From: Bradyrhizobium sp. Ghvi
GTDB lineage: Bacteria; Pseudomonadota; Alphaproteobacteria; Rhizobiales; Xanthobacteraceae
Assembly (NCBI RefSeq): GCF_900115265.1
Contig: NZ_FOVU01000005.1
Location: forward strand, 62,001 to 126,000
Direction of reading: 5' to 3'
DNA length: 64,000 nt
This document shows positions 43,546 through 52,472 of the stretch, one piece after another. The position numbers were made by a program, and so were the translations under genes. The notes under the pieces are model-generated. The model was not told where the DNA came from. It did not search any database and was given only the letters and a program-made list of their open reading frames with translations. How positions within the stretch are numbered: the first letter of the stretch is position 1; every line of letters starts with the position of its first letter.

Positions 43546-45573
43546 ATGACTATCGTGCCGCCAACACCCGTATCTCGAGATCAAGACTTGGATCGGGCGA
43601 TGGCCAATGCAATCAGGATGCTGTCTCTCGACGCCATCGAGAATGCCCGGGACGGTCATCCTGGTGCACCGCTTGGTTGTTCCGAGATCGCCACCGTCCT
43701 GTTCACGCGCCATCTCAAGTTCAACCCCGCCGATCCGACCTGGATCGATCGCGACAGGTTCATCCTGAGCAACGGTCATGGATCGATGTTGCTCTATTCG
43801 TTGCTGTACCTGAGCGGATACGAGGCGATCGACATCGAGCAGATCAAGCGCTTCCGTACGCTCGGATCCATCTGTCATGGTCATCCGGAATATGCGGTCG
43901 AGCACGGTATCGAAGTTACCACCGGGCCTCTGGGGCAGGGATTCGCCAATGGCGTGGGTATGGCCATCGCCGAAGAATATCTGCGCCAGATGCTCGGCTC
44001 CGACCTGCTCGATCACTTCACTTATGTCATCGCGGGTGACGGTTGCCTGATGGAAGGGGTCGCCCAGGAAGCGCTTGCACTGGCTGGCCATCTTCGTCTC
44101 GGAAAACTTGTCGTTCTCTGGGACGACAATTCGATGACCGACGACGGCAGCACGGACCTGTCGACCAGCGAAGATATTAGGACGCGCTTCCGGGCGGCGG
44201 GTTGGCAGGTCCTGGATGCGAACGGACACGATTTCGAATCGGTCGACGTCGCGATCGCGCACGCGAAATCCGATCCGAGGCCCAGCCTCATTGCATGCGC
44301 GACGGTGATCGGCCGCGGGTTCCCGCGGCTCGAGGGAAAGCGGGGCGCGCATGGCGGGCGCGTTTTCAAGGAGGATACGCAAGCCGCTCGCGAACGCCTT
44401 GGCTGGACCAGTCCGCCCTTTGTTGTCCCTTCGGAGGTCCTGAACGGCTGGCGGAGCCTGGTCAGCGCGCGTAATACAGAACGGTACGATACCTGGAAAT
44501 CGCGGGTCTCCGAACTTGCGCCTGAGCGACGCGCGCTTTTGGAACGTCTAGCGCGCCGCAAGATGCCTGCGGACTGGCAGGCTCCCTTGCGGCAATACAA
44601 GAAGTCCGCGCTTTCCTTGCCGGCCCAACCATCCATCCTGTCGTCCGGCGAGGCGGTGGCGACATTGTTCGACTTATTTCCGGAATTGCTCAGCGGCGCG
44701 CCGGATCTTGAGGGGCCCACGTGCCACAAGCGTGACCTGCAGGCATTCACCGCGATTGAGCGCGGTGGCCGTTTTGTGCACTACGGCGTCCGCGAACACG
44801 CGATGGGATCAATCATGAACGGGATGGCCGCTCACGGCGGGATCATGCCGATCGGGGCGACCTATCTCGCCTTCTCCGATTACTTGCGGCCCGCTATCAG
44901 GATGGCAGCCCTGATGGGGTTGCCCGTCGTCTTTATCAACAGTCACGATTCCATCGGTATTGGGCAGAACGGCCCGACGCATCAGCCGGTCGAATTCCTA
45001 GCCTCACTAAGGGCCATCCCCAATATTCTGGTGCTCCGTCCCGCAGATGCCGTCGAGGTCGCGGAGTGTTGGGAGATGGCACTGTCGCGGCGCGACGGCC
45101 CATCGTCCTTCATCCTGTCCCGCCAAGCTCTCCGGCCGGTGAGGACGACGCACTCGAACGAGAATCTGAGCGCGCACGGTGGCTATGTTCTGGCCGAAGC
45201 GACAGGCGGGGCACGACGGGTTACGCTGCTGGCGACGGGATCCGAGGTCGCCGTCGCGCTCGACGCAAAGGGACTTCTCGAGAAGCTGAATATTCCGACT
45301 GCTGTGGTATCGATGCCGTGCTGGGAGGCATTCGAGCAGCAACAAGAGAGTTATCGACGAAGCGTTCTTGGAGAGGACGTGCTGCGCGTAGGCATTGAGG
45401 CCGCCGTCCGGCTCGGGTGGGAGCGCTATATCGGAGACGCTGGTATATTTGTCGGCATGTCCGGCTTTGGAGCGTCGGGACCGGGCGACGAACTGTTCCG
45501 CCATTTCGGGATTACGGCGGAGAACATTGTGACGAAGGTCTTGCAACGTCTTGAGTCCGGCAAGCAATCCTGA
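43546..45573 (+). CDS. tkt: Transketolase, full length
   Basis: 675 aa thiamine-diphosphate enzyme moving two-carbon ketol units between sugar phosphates. HPGAPLGCSE, LSNGHGSMLLYSLLYLSG and TTGPLGQGFANGVGMAIAE are in the N-terminal half. The ThDP/Mg site is GDGCLMEGVAQEALALAGH, then DDNSMTDDGSTDLSTSED. The middle domain has HYGVREHAMGSIMNGMAAHGG with the catalytic Glu and DSIGIGQNGPTHQPVE with the conserved His. The ATG at 43546 has AAGGG upstream; a GTG 21 bases earlier has none. It ends the ltnD/TRAP operon and could take erythrose-4-P or xylulose-5-P made from the imported acid. Confidence 0.93.
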   Translation: MTIVPPTPVSRDQDLDRAMANAIRMLSLDAIENARDGHPGAPLGCSEIATVLFTRHLKFNPADPTWIDRDRFILSNGHGSMLLYSLLYLSGYEAIDIEQIKRFRTLGSICHGHPEYAVEHGIEVTTGPLGQGFANGVGMAIAEEYLRQMLGSDLLDHFTYVIAGDGCLMEGVAQEALALAGHLRLGKLVVLWDDNSMTDDGSTDLSTSEDIRTRFRAAGWQVLDANGHDFESVDVAIAHAKSDPRPSLIACATVIGRGFPRLEGKRGAHGGRVFKEDTQAARERLGWTSPPFVVPSEVLNGWRSLVSARNTERYDTWKSRVSELAPERRALLERLARRKMPADWQAPLRQYKKSALSLPAQPSILSSGEAVATLFDLFPELLSGAPDLEGPTCHKRDLQAFTAIERGGRFVHYGVREHAMGSIMNGMAAHGGIMPIGATYLAFSDYLRPAIRMAALMGLPVVFINSHDSIGIGQNGPTHQPVEFLASLRAIPNILVLRPADAVEVAECWEMALSRRDGPSSFILSRQALRPVRTTHSNENLSAHGGYVLAEATGGARRVTLLATGSEVAVALDAKGLLEKLNIPTAVVSMPCWEAFEQQQESYRRSVLGEDVLRVGIEAAVRLGWERYIGDAGIFVGMSGFGASGPGDELFRHFGITAENIVTKVLQRLESGKQS

Positions 45574-45591
45574 CGGCCGATCCGGCCGTCA
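45571..45591 (+). terminator. Hairpin at the end of the transketolase gene
   Basis: TGACGGCC and GGCCGTCA pair around a 5-base loop, starting at the TGA stop of the transketolase gene. There is no T-run after it, so it may be a weak terminator or an mRNA-protecting 3' hairpin. Confidence 0.55.
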
Positions 45592-45899
45592 GTCGAGCGC
45601 CACGCCGACGGCCGGGGAACGAGGCCATCGCACGATCGCGCTCGGCGACGTTTGCCTGGCCGATCCTCCCTTTGTCCCGGGTTTGGTCTCCCTCTGCTGC
45701 ATGCAGGCTGTCTGTCTATCTACTGACCGGTAGCCCGGAGGTGCCTGTAGGGCGCGTTCGTCCGGCGGGTCAGGATCGGTCATGTCGCGTGGCCGGTTCC
45801 AGCGGCGAGGCTTGACAGAAATAATGCATACATTAATAAATGCACAGAGCCGTTTGTTTTGCGGATTTGGGATCCTGGCCGCAGCTGAGGGAGCCGGTG
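45574..45899 (+). other. Intergenic region upstream of the HAD gene
   Basis: About 325 bases, with the transketolase hairpin at its start and the promoter plus palindromic box (45812-45840) near its end. I see no gene in the remainder. Confidence 0.45.
45812..45840 (+). promoter_or_regulatory. Promoter with GntR-type palindromic box, site 2
   Basis: TTGACA at 45812-45817 and TAATAA at 45834-45839 (16-base spacing) form a good sigma-70-type promoter. The box TAATGCATACATTAAT at 45822-45837 lies between them and is the exact reverse complement of 16 bases at site 1. It would control the HAD and aldehyde dehydrogenase genes. Confidence 0.75.
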
Positions 45900-46619
45900 A
45901 TGAAGAGTTCGATCCAGAGAGTGAAGGCGATCGTGTTCGATACGTTCGGCACGGTGGTGGACTGGCGTGGAAGCATCATTCGCGACCTCTCGGCGTGGGG
46001 GGAAAGCGAAGGGATCAAGGCGGATTGGGCCGCCTTGGCCGACAGCTGGCGGGGGCGGTACGAACCCGAGAAGGATCGGGTTAGGATCGGGGAAATCGCC
46101 TGGACCAATCTCGACGAGCTGCACGCTCATGCCCTCGATCAGGTGCTGGCTGAACTTGACCTCGAAGCCCTGTCAGTGGATCAGCGCCGGCACATTAACC
46201 GCGTATGGCACAGGCTGGAAGGCTGGCCCGATGCGGTCGAGGGGCTAACCCGCATCAAGCGCCGATACGTCATCGGCCCATTGTCGAACGGGAATGTTGC
46301 GTTGCTCGTCAATATGGCGAAGCATGCCGGACTACCGTGGGACAACGTCTTCTCTTGCGAGCTGTTTCGGCACTACAAGCCACATCCCGAGACCTATCTC
46401 GGCGTGTGCAGGCTCATGTATCTCGATCCAGCGGAGGTCATGATGTGCGCTGCGCATAATGGCGATCTCGCTGCTGCCCGCGCGGCTGGCCTGAAAACGG
46501 CCTTCATCCCGCGTCCGAGCGAGCATGGTCCGGGCCAGAAGATCGACCTCGAGCCGACGCAGGATTGGGACGTCGTGGCCAACGACATTATCGAACTTGC
46601 CGGGCACGTCGGCGCCTAG
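45900..46619 (+). CDS. HAD-superfamily haloacid dehalogenase, type II
   Basis: 239 aa. The ATG (MKSSIQRVKAIVFD) gives a normal start. Motif I FDTFGTVVDWRGS near residue 12, motif II PLSNGNVALL, motif III HYKPHPETYLG, motif IV CAAHNGDLAAARAAG. It closely resembles the gene at 24497-25219. In family members the nucleophilic Asp displaces halide from (S)-2-haloacids; here it is under the palindromic box with an aldehyde dehydrogenase, so a sugar-derived substrate, perhaps a phosphate ester, is also possible. Confidence 0.88.
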   Translation: MKSSIQRVKAIVFDTFGTVVDWRGSIIRDLSAWGESEGIKADWAALADSWRGRYEPEKDRVRIGEIAWTNLDELHAHALDQVLAELDLEALSVDQRRHINRVWHRLEGWPDAVEGLTRIKRRYVIGPLSNGNVALLVNMAKHAGLPWDNVFSCELFRHYKPHPETYLGVCRLMYLDPAEVMMCAAHNGDLAAARAAGLKTAFIPRPSEHGPGQKIDLEPTQDWDVVANDIIELAGHVGA

Positions 46620-46664
46620 ATACACGCCAGTCTGCGGGCCCAGTTGAGAACAGGATATAGCGCA

Positions 46665-48146
46665 ATGCAATCCTACAAGATGTTCATCGGCGGTGAATGG
46701 GTCGAGGCGGTCGGCGGCGAACGCTTCGAGTCTCTCAATCCTTTCACGGGCAAGGCCTGGGCAACGATCCCGCGGGGAAAGCCTGCGGATGTCGACCGGG
46801 CCGTGGCGGCGGCCAAGGCGGCATTCAGAACGGGGCCCTGGCCAAAGCTGACGCCGACCGAGCGCGGACATCTGCTCAGACGCCTCGGCGATCTCATCGC
46901 CGAAAACGCCGAGCAACTCGCCCGAACCGAGGTGACGGACAACGGCAAGCTCATCAACGAGATGGCGTTCCAGCTGAAGTACATTCCGCAGTGGTATTAC
47001 TATTTCGGCGGCCTCGCGGATAAAGTCCAGGGCGCTGTCATCCCGATCGATAAACCGCAGACATTCAATTTCACACGGCAGGAGGCCCTCGGCGTATGCG
47101 TCGGCATCACCGCCTGGAATTCGCCGCTTCTGCTTCTCGCCTACAAGCTCGCTCCGGCGCTCGCCGCGGGAAACACCTTCGTCGCAAAGCCGTCTGAGTT
47201 CACGTCCGCCTCAACGCTGGAGTTCGCGAAGCTGGTGGACAAGGCCGGCTTTCCGCCGGGCGTTTTCAACGTGGTTACTGGGTTTGGAGGTGAGATCGGC
47301 GATGCCCTGATCTCGCATGCCGATGTTGCAAAAATTGCTTTCACCGGAAGCGAAGCCACCGGGCGCCGAATCGGCGAACTGGCGGCACGCAGCTTCAAGA
47401 AGGTGACGCTCGAACTCGGCGGCAAATCGCCTCACATCGTCTTCGACGATGCGGAAATCGACAACGCGGTCAAAGGCGTCATCTCGGGGATTTTCGCTGC
47501 GACCGGACAGACATGCATCGCCGGTTCACGTCTCCTCGTTCATCGGAGCATCCACGACCAGTTCGTGGAGCGCGTTGTTGCGTTTGCCGGACGGGCCAAG
47601 AAGGGCGATCCGCTCCTAGCCAGCACGCAGGTCGGCCCCGTCACGACGCCCCCTCAATATCGGAAGATTCTCGATTACATCGATGTCGCGAAGGGTGAGG
47701 GAGCCACCTGCGTGCTGGGTGGTGGGCCCGCGGCCGGGCCCGACGTTGGCGAAGGCGGCTACTTCGTCGAACCGACGATATTCACGGGGGTGCACAACCG
47801 GATGCGCATTGCCCAGGAAGAGGTCTTCGGTCCCGTTCTGGCATGCATTCCTTTCGAGGACGACGAGGAAGCCATCGCAATAGCGAACGACACGACGTTT
47901 GGCCTGGCGGCAGGGTTCTGGACGCAGGACATTCGAAGGATACTTCGGGTTTCGGAACGACTTCAGGCCGGTACGGTGTGGGTCAACACCTATCGCGTGA
48001 TCAGCTACCTCTCGCCTCTCGGAGGCTACAAGCATTCGGGCATCGGCCGGGAGAATGGACTGGATGCGATCCAGAACTATCTCCAGACCAAGAGCATCAT
48101 GATTGGGACCGCAGAAGACGTGGTGGATCCATTCGTGATGCGCTGA
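46665..48146 (+). CDS. NAD(P)-dependent aldehyde dehydrogenase
   Basis: 493 aa, the common length. NAD-binding and catalytic signature residues: TAWNSPLLLLAYKLAPALAAGN, KIAFTGSEATGRR, the general-base Glu in VTLELGGKSPH, and catalytic Cys in FAATGQTCIAG. C-terminal VWVNTYRVISYLSPLGGYKHSGIGRENG. It follows the HAD gene by 45 bases and would convert an aldehyde to an acid. The specific aldehyde cannot be told; plant-type aldehyde or glycolaldehyde/semialdehyde are candidates. Confidence 0.92.
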   Translation: MQSYKMFIGGEWVEAVGGERFESLNPFTGKAWATIPRGKPADVDRAVAAAKAAFRTGPWPKLTPTERGHLLRRLGDLIAENAEQLARTEVTDNGKLINEMAFQLKYIPQWYYYFGGLADKVQGAVIPIDKPQTFNFTRQEALGVCVGITAWNSPLLLLAYKLAPALAAGNTFVAKPSEFTSASTLEFAKLVDKAGFPPGVFNVVTGFGGEIGDALISHADVAKIAFTGSEATGRRIGELAARSFKKVTLELGGKSPHIVFDDAEIDNAVKGVISGIFAATGQTCIAGSRLLVHRSIHDQFVERVVAFAGRAKKGDPLLASTQVGPVTTPPQYRKILDYIDVAKGEGATCVLGGGPAAGPDVGEGGYFVEPTIFTGVHNRMRIAQEEVFGPVLACIPFEDDEEAIAIANDTTFGLAAGFWTQDIRRILRVSERLQAGTVWVNTYRVISYLSPLGGYKHSGIGRENGLDAIQNYLQTKSIMIGTAEDVVDPFVMR

Positions 48147-48161
48147 CAGGCGTTGCGCCTC

Positions 48162-49790
48162 TCACACGGCTTGATTGTTTGGCAGCTGTCGACCTTGGAT
48201 CATGTCGGCAGCCTTTTCTGCGATCATAAGCGTCGTGGCGTACGTGTTCGCAGACGGCATCGTCGGCATGATCGAGGCGTCAACGATCCGCAGGCGGTCA
48301 AGTCCGTGGACCCGAAGCTCGTTGTCCACGACAGCATCCGGATCGGATGCCGGTCCCATGCGCGCAGTTCCGATGAGATGGTAGCAGGTGGTCCCGTTTC
48401 GATAGCTATAGTCGAGCAGCTCGTCGTCGGTGGTCACGTCAGGGCCGGGCAGGGTCTCGTTCTGGAGATACTGCGCGAGTTCGGGCGTCGACAGGAGGCG
48501 GCGGATCAGGCGGAGGCCGCCAATCGTGGTACGTCGATCCTGCGGGTCGCTGAGATAGTTCGGCTGAACGACTGGGTCCTCGAAGACGTCCGTGGAGCGG
48601 GCGTGCACATATCCCGTGCTTTGCGGGCGATGCGGCCAAGCGCCGGCCGACACGCCGGGATAGTCGTCTAGCACATAGACGGCGCCTTGCTTGTAGGAGC
48701 CGGGCGTGAACACGCATTGGAGGTCCGGCGCATCGAGGCCTTCGAATGACTTCCAAAAGACATGGACTTGCGACGGGGACGTTGCCAGGATGTTGGGCAA
48801 GCCGACGGCCCAGCGGGCGATCTGTCCTCCAAGACGAAGCCCGCGCGACAGTTCGTTCAATGTGACGACGTCCGGCCTGGCTTTCATCACAATCCGCACC
48901 GCATAGTGGTCCCGAAAGTTCGCTCCTACTCCGTTCAGCTCGTGTCTCAAGGGTACACCCAAGGACGCAAGCGCAGGCGCCGGGCCGATGCCGGAAACCT
49001 GGAGCAGCCGTGCGGTATTGACGGTACCCGTCGCTAGGATGACTTCGCGTCTCGCGCGAACTTCGTTTGGCGTGGCGCCACGTCGACGCAGATACCGCAC
49101 CGCGACTGCGCGACGCTGGTCGAGCACAATTTCGCTCGCGCGAACGTTGGTGCGGAGTTCCAGGTTTGAACGCGACAGGGCAGGCTTCAGGAATGCGCGC
49201 GCGCTGCTGACTCTCCAGCCCCGGTCGATCGTGCGCTGGAAGTATCCCACTCCCGCCTGATGGCCATTGTTATAGTCCGGGTTTTGCGGAATTCCCGCGT
49301 TGATGCAACCGTGAATGAAGGCCTCGGAGACGGGGTGAAGCCAGTCCATTCGACTGACCGGAATTGCTTCGCCTTGCTCGGGCCCCTTCTCGATATCCAA
49401 CCGCCGCACCGAGCGACGAAAGTAGGGGAGGACGTCGTCCCAAGCCCACCCCCGGTTGCCCCGTTGGGCCCATCCATCGAAATCAGCCGGTTGTCCGCGG
49501 TTGTAGACCATTCCGTTGATGGACGAGCCGCCGCCTAACGTGCGGCCCTGCGTCGTTGCGATCGGTCGGCCGCCGGTTCGCTCGGTCGGATCGGTCTTGA
49601 ATTGCCAGGTGCAGGTCGGATCGAACAGCGTCTTGATGAAACCGGCGGGCAGGTGGATGAAGGGGTTGCGATCGGGCGGTCCCGCCTCGAGCAGGCAAAC
49701 CGTGGCGACGCCATCGGCCGTAAGCCGGTTCGCGAGGACGCATCCAGCGGCGCCGGCGCCAACGATCACGTAGTCGAATTCCTCGCTCAT
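48162..49790 (-). CDS. GMC-family FAD-dependent alcohol dehydrogenase (choline-dehydrogenase-like)
   Basis: 542 aa. The ATG (MSEEFDYVIVGAGAAG) was chosen as it starts directly before the Rossmann motif GAGAAGCVLANRL. GMC signature 1 lies in GRTLGGGSSINGMVYNRG, and signature 2 in GTVNTARLLQVSGIGP. The C-terminus has YHLIGTARMG with the active-site His, then VDNELRVHGLDRLRIVDASIMP. It is convergent with the aldehyde dehydrogenase gene, 15 bases apart, and divergent from an MFS gene across box site 3. An alcohol-to-aldehyde step feeding that aldehyde dehydrogenase is a reasonable guess. Confidence 0.91.
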   Translation of the reverse strand: MSEEFDYVIVGAGAAGCVLANRLTADGVATVCLLEAGPPDRNPFIHLPAGFIKTLFDPTCTWQFKTDPTERTGGRPIATTQGRTLGGGSSINGMVYNRGQPADFDGWAQRGNRGWAWDDVLPYFRRSVRRLDIEKGPEQGEAIPVSRMDWLHPVSEAFIHGCINAGIPQNPDYNNGHQAGVGYFQRTIDRGWRVSSARAFLKPALSRSNLELRTNVRASEIVLDQRRAVAVRYLRRRGATPNEVRARREVILATGTVNTARLLQVSGIGPAPALASLGVPLRHELNGVGANFRDHYAVRIVMKARPDVVTLNELSRGLRLGGQIARWAVGLPNILATSPSQVHVFWKSFEGLDAPDLQCVFTPGSYKQGAVYVLDDYPGVSAGAWPHRPQSTGYVHARSTDVFEDPVVQPNYLSDPQDRRTTIGGLRLIRRLLSTPELAQYLQNETLPGPDVTTDDELLDYSYRNGTTCYHLIGTARMGPASDPDAVVDNELRVHGLDRLRIVDASIMPTMPSANTYATTLMIAEKAADMIQGRQLPNNQAV

Positions 49791-49899
49791 CGATCCATTC
49801 CCCAGGCGTGTTTCGCGTTGTCGACCCATGGTTTCCCGCCCGGGACCAAAGATGATGCGAAAACGCCTTGATTTCCAGCCCTACATTTGTAACGATCGC

Positions 49900-49923
49900 A
49901 TTAATGAATGCATTAATGAATGC
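49900..49923 (+). promoter_or_regulatory. GntR-type palindromic box, site 3, with a tandem half-copy
   Basis: ATTAATGAATGCATTAA at 49900-49916 differs from site 1 by one base (T to A at the centre). It is followed directly by a second ATTAATGAATGC copy, so the region has one and a half boxes. It lies in the 156-base gap between the divergent GMC and MFS genes and could regulate both. Confidence 0.7.
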
Positions 49924-49946
49924 TGTAAAGCAAGGAGGAGGGGACC

Positions 49947-51284
49947 ATGGGTGAGGAAGCGGGGCGATCGAAAACCGGGAGCGATGATGCTATCTACCGG
50001 AAAGTCACGCTCTATCTGATGCCGCTGCTGATCACGTGTTACACGGTGTCGTATCTCGACCGGATCAACATCAGTTTTGCCAAGCCCCATATGATGGGCG
50101 ATCTCGGATTGAACGAAGCCGTCTACGGGCTCGGCGCGGGACTCTTCTTCCTCGGATATGCGGCATCGGAAGTCCCCAGCAATCTGCTGATGCATCGTTT
50201 CGGCCCGCGGCGATGGCTGAGCCGCATCCTGATGACCTGGGGCCTCATCTCGATGGGGATGATGCTGGTTTGGTCCGAATATTCCTTCTATATCTTCCGC
50301 ATCGCGCTGGGGATCGGAGAAGCCGGGCTATTTCCTGGTGTCATCTTCTACCTGATGCGATGGTATCCGACCGAGCGTCGCGCCACCGTCACGTCACTCT
50401 TCTACCTCGCTGCACCTCTTGCCGGCATCTTCGGCGCGCCGATTTCCGGTCTGATCATCGCCCACATGCACGGAACTGCGTCACTCGCCGGCTGGCAGTG
50501 GATGTTCTTGCTAGAGGGTCTCCCGGCCGTCCTGCTGGCATTCGTGGTCTGGTTCAAGCTGAGCGACACCATCGAGGGTGCCTCTTGGTTGTCTTCGTCG
50601 GAAAAGGTGCGCCTTCGCGCCAACATCGATGCGGAGAACGTCAGGAAGCCCGAGATGGGCATCATTGACGTCTTCAAGAACGTCGACGTGCTTCTTCTTG
50701 CTGCTATTCTCTTCGGGATCGTGCTCGCCCAATCGGGAATTTTCTTCTACCTCCCGTCCTTGATTAAGGGGGCAGGGGTTACGGACACCGTCCAGCTCGG
50801 CATCTATTCGGCGGTGCCTTACGCCGGAGCGGTGATCGTGATGCTCGCAGTTGGTCGCAACTCCGATCGGAAGCGCGAGCGCTTCCTGCACTTCGTCGGA
50901 AGTTGCCTGTTCGGCGTTGCCGGCTTCCTGATCAGCGTCTGGTTCAAGCACAACCTCGTTCTTGTCCTGATCGGGCTGAGCATGGCGCTGGGCGGAGTCA
51001 TGGCCGTGCTGCCGGTATTCTGGAGCCTGCCGACGGCCGCGCTCAAGGATGTTTCGGCCGCCGCCGGAATCGCCTTCATCAATTCGATCGGATTGACGGC
51101 CGGCTTCTTCGCGCCCTTCATCATCGGCTTTCTCACGCAATCGACCAACACGCTGGACCTGGGCATCTACTGTGTGGCCGGAATCTGGACGGCGTGCGTG
51201 GCCGTTTCGGTGGTCTACTTCACCCGGCAAAAGTCCCGCAGCGCGCCTGCGACAGTTGGGGCCTCTGCCGGTGCGGCTCGTTGA
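49947..51284 (+). CDS. MFS transporter, anion:cation symporter (ACS) type
   Basis: 445 aa, twelve-helix carrier. CAAGGAGGAGGGG stands before the ATG. Typical ACS segments: PLLITCYTVSYLDRINISFAK in helix 1, LGLNEAVYGLGAGLFFLGYAASEVPSN, RFGPRRWLSRILMTWG, and the EAGLFPGVIFYLMRWYP motif. The second half is intact. This family carries sugar acids such as galactonate, glucarate and tartrate, as well as aromatic acids. It lies under box site 3, so uptake of an acid from this regulon is likely. Confidence 0.92.
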   Translation: MGEEAGRSKTGSDDAIYRKVTLYLMPLLITCYTVSYLDRINISFAKPHMMGDLGLNEAVYGLGAGLFFLGYAASEVPSNLLMHRFGPRRWLSRILMTWGLISMGMMLVWSEYSFYIFRIALGIGEAGLFPGVIFYLMRWYPTERRATVTSLFYLAAPLAGIFGAPISGLIIAHMHGTASLAGWQWMFLLEGLPAVLLAFVVWFKLSDTIEGASWLSSSEKVRLRANIDAENVRKPEMGIIDVFKNVDVLLLAAILFGIVLAQSGIFFYLPSLIKGAGVTDTVQLGIYSAVPYAGAVIVMLAVGRNSDRKRERFLHFVGSCLFGVAGFLISVWFKHNLVLVLIGLSMALGGVMAVLPVFWSLPTAALKDVSAAAGIAFINSIGLTAGFFAPFIIGFLTQSTNTLDLGIYCVAGIWTACVAVSVVYFTRQKSRSAPATVGASAGAAR

Positions 51285-51302
51285 ATCGAGGGCAAACAAA
51301 CT

Positions 51303-51328
51303 GCAGCGCTATCCGCGGATAGCGCTGC
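51303..51328. terminator. 26-base perfect palindrome between convergent genes
   Basis: A 26-base sequence (GCAGCGCTATCC and its exact complement around the central CG) lies in the 73-base gap between the convergent MFS and GntR genes. It can fold into a strong hairpin on either transcript and probably acts as a bidirectional terminator, although neither side has a long T-run. Confidence 0.7.
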
Positions 51329-51357
51329 CAGGCACGAAGTGCGAACTGATCGGCCGC

Positions 51358-52101
51358 TCAGGGCAGCTTCGAGAGCAGGTCGGTGAGAAGCCTTCCCGCA
51401 CGTTCGCGGTGCTCTTGGTGCAGGCGCATGGCGGCGTCAGCGTCGCCCTTGGCAATTGCCCGCACCAGAGCGGCGTGCTCCCGGTTCGATTGCGTCGGTT
51501 TAGGACGAAGGCGGAGCGTCAGCAGGCGCGCACGATGCGCCTGCGACCAGAACTGATCGACTGTCTGAATGATGCGTCGGTTGCCGCAACTGTTGATCAG
51601 TGTCCGATGGAAGGACTCGTCCGCTTGGGCCCACGCCTCCAGGTCATCCCGATCCAATGCGTCGTCCATGTTGGCGACGGCCATATTGAGAGAGACCAAA
51701 GCCTCCTTGGCGATTCCACGCCTCGCGACGAGCCCGGCGGCGGTCGCTTCCAGGCTCGTGAGCACCTCGTAGATCTCGCGCATGTCGTCCGCCGACACCG
51801 GAAGGACGCGCATTCCGTGGCGCGCGCGGATTTCGACAATGCCTTCGGCGCGCAGCCTCACCATCGCCTCTCGTACAGGGGTTCGGCTCATGCCAAGACG
51901 TGCCGCCGCCTCAAGTTCAAGAACGAAGCTGCCGGGGGCGATAGCGCCGCTCAATATCAGCTCGCGCAGCCGGGCATAGGCGATATCAGCTTGATTGGGT
52001 TTGCCGCTCGGGGACGCAACGGGGGTGAGGCGCGTCCGCGTCGGCACCTTTCGGGGCACAGGCTTGAGGTCTGGCGACTTTTTTCGAGGCTTGGTTGTCA
52101 T
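51358..52101 (-). CDS. GntR-family transcriptional regulator, FCD subfamily
   Basis: 247 aa. ATG (MTTKPRKKSPDLK) chosen after GGGAGAGAAG. A basic tail of about 35 residues precedes the winged helix (DIAYARLRELILSGAIAPGS, then LAARLG-like AARLGMSRTPVREAMVRLRAEG). The C-terminal FCD domain has the metal/ligand residues in WAQADESFHRTLINSCGN and the late NREHAALVRAIAKGDAD segment. FCD regulators are mostly repressors relieved by small organic or sugar acids. It is divergent from the promoter at site 4 and is the best candidate to bind all four palindromic boxes. Confidence 0.91.
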   Translation of the reverse strand: MTTKPRKKSPDLKPVPRKVPTRTRLTPVASPSGKPNQADIAYARLRELILSGAIAPGSFVLELEAAARLGMSRTPVREAMVRLRAEGIVEIRARHGMRVLPVSADDMREIYEVLTSLEATAAGLVARRGIAKEALVSLNMAVANMDDALDRDDLEAWAQADESFHRTLINSCGNRRIIQTVDQFWSQAHRARLLTLRLRPKPTQSNREHAALVRAIAKGDADAAMRLHQEHRERAGRLLTDLLSKLP

Positions 52102-52472
52102 TGCGGTCAGTTCTTCTCTCCCTGGTCTTACCACTATCGCCGTGAGCAACCAATTCCATCGCGACCATCAGTCGGAAGGTTCGGTTGTGGAAAGATCCCA
52201 GCCAAATCCGTCACTTGTCGAAACCTAGCCCTGGCCCGGGTCGAAAGAGAAGGGGAGGCTCATCGCTTGCTCCAAAAACTCGTGGATGAGGGGGCGGTCC
52301 GCGCTGATCGCCCCTCGACTAGCCGGGAAAGGATCGTGCTTCAACCTTGCAGCTTTCGTTATATCGGACTAGTGTATAGTAATGCATACGTTATTGAACG
52401 CAAAGACGGCGGTCTTTGTGTACAATGGCGATGCGATCCGCAGCCAAAGCAGAACCGACCTGGAGATGCAGC
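52102..52472 (+). other. Intergenic region between the gntR and dehydrogenase genes
   Basis: About 370 bases of control region between divergent genes. It contains the site 4 promoter/box at 52375-52395. No gene is supported in it. Confidence 0.5.
52375..52395 (+). promoter_or_regulatory. Promoter -10 with GntR-type palindromic box, site 4
   Basis: TATAGT (52375-52380) is a good -10 element. TAATGCATACGTTATT at 52380-52395 follows it and differs from site 2 by two bases. The box would sit at the transcription start of the six-gene operon beginning at 52473, about 80 bases before the first start codon. Confidence 0.65.
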
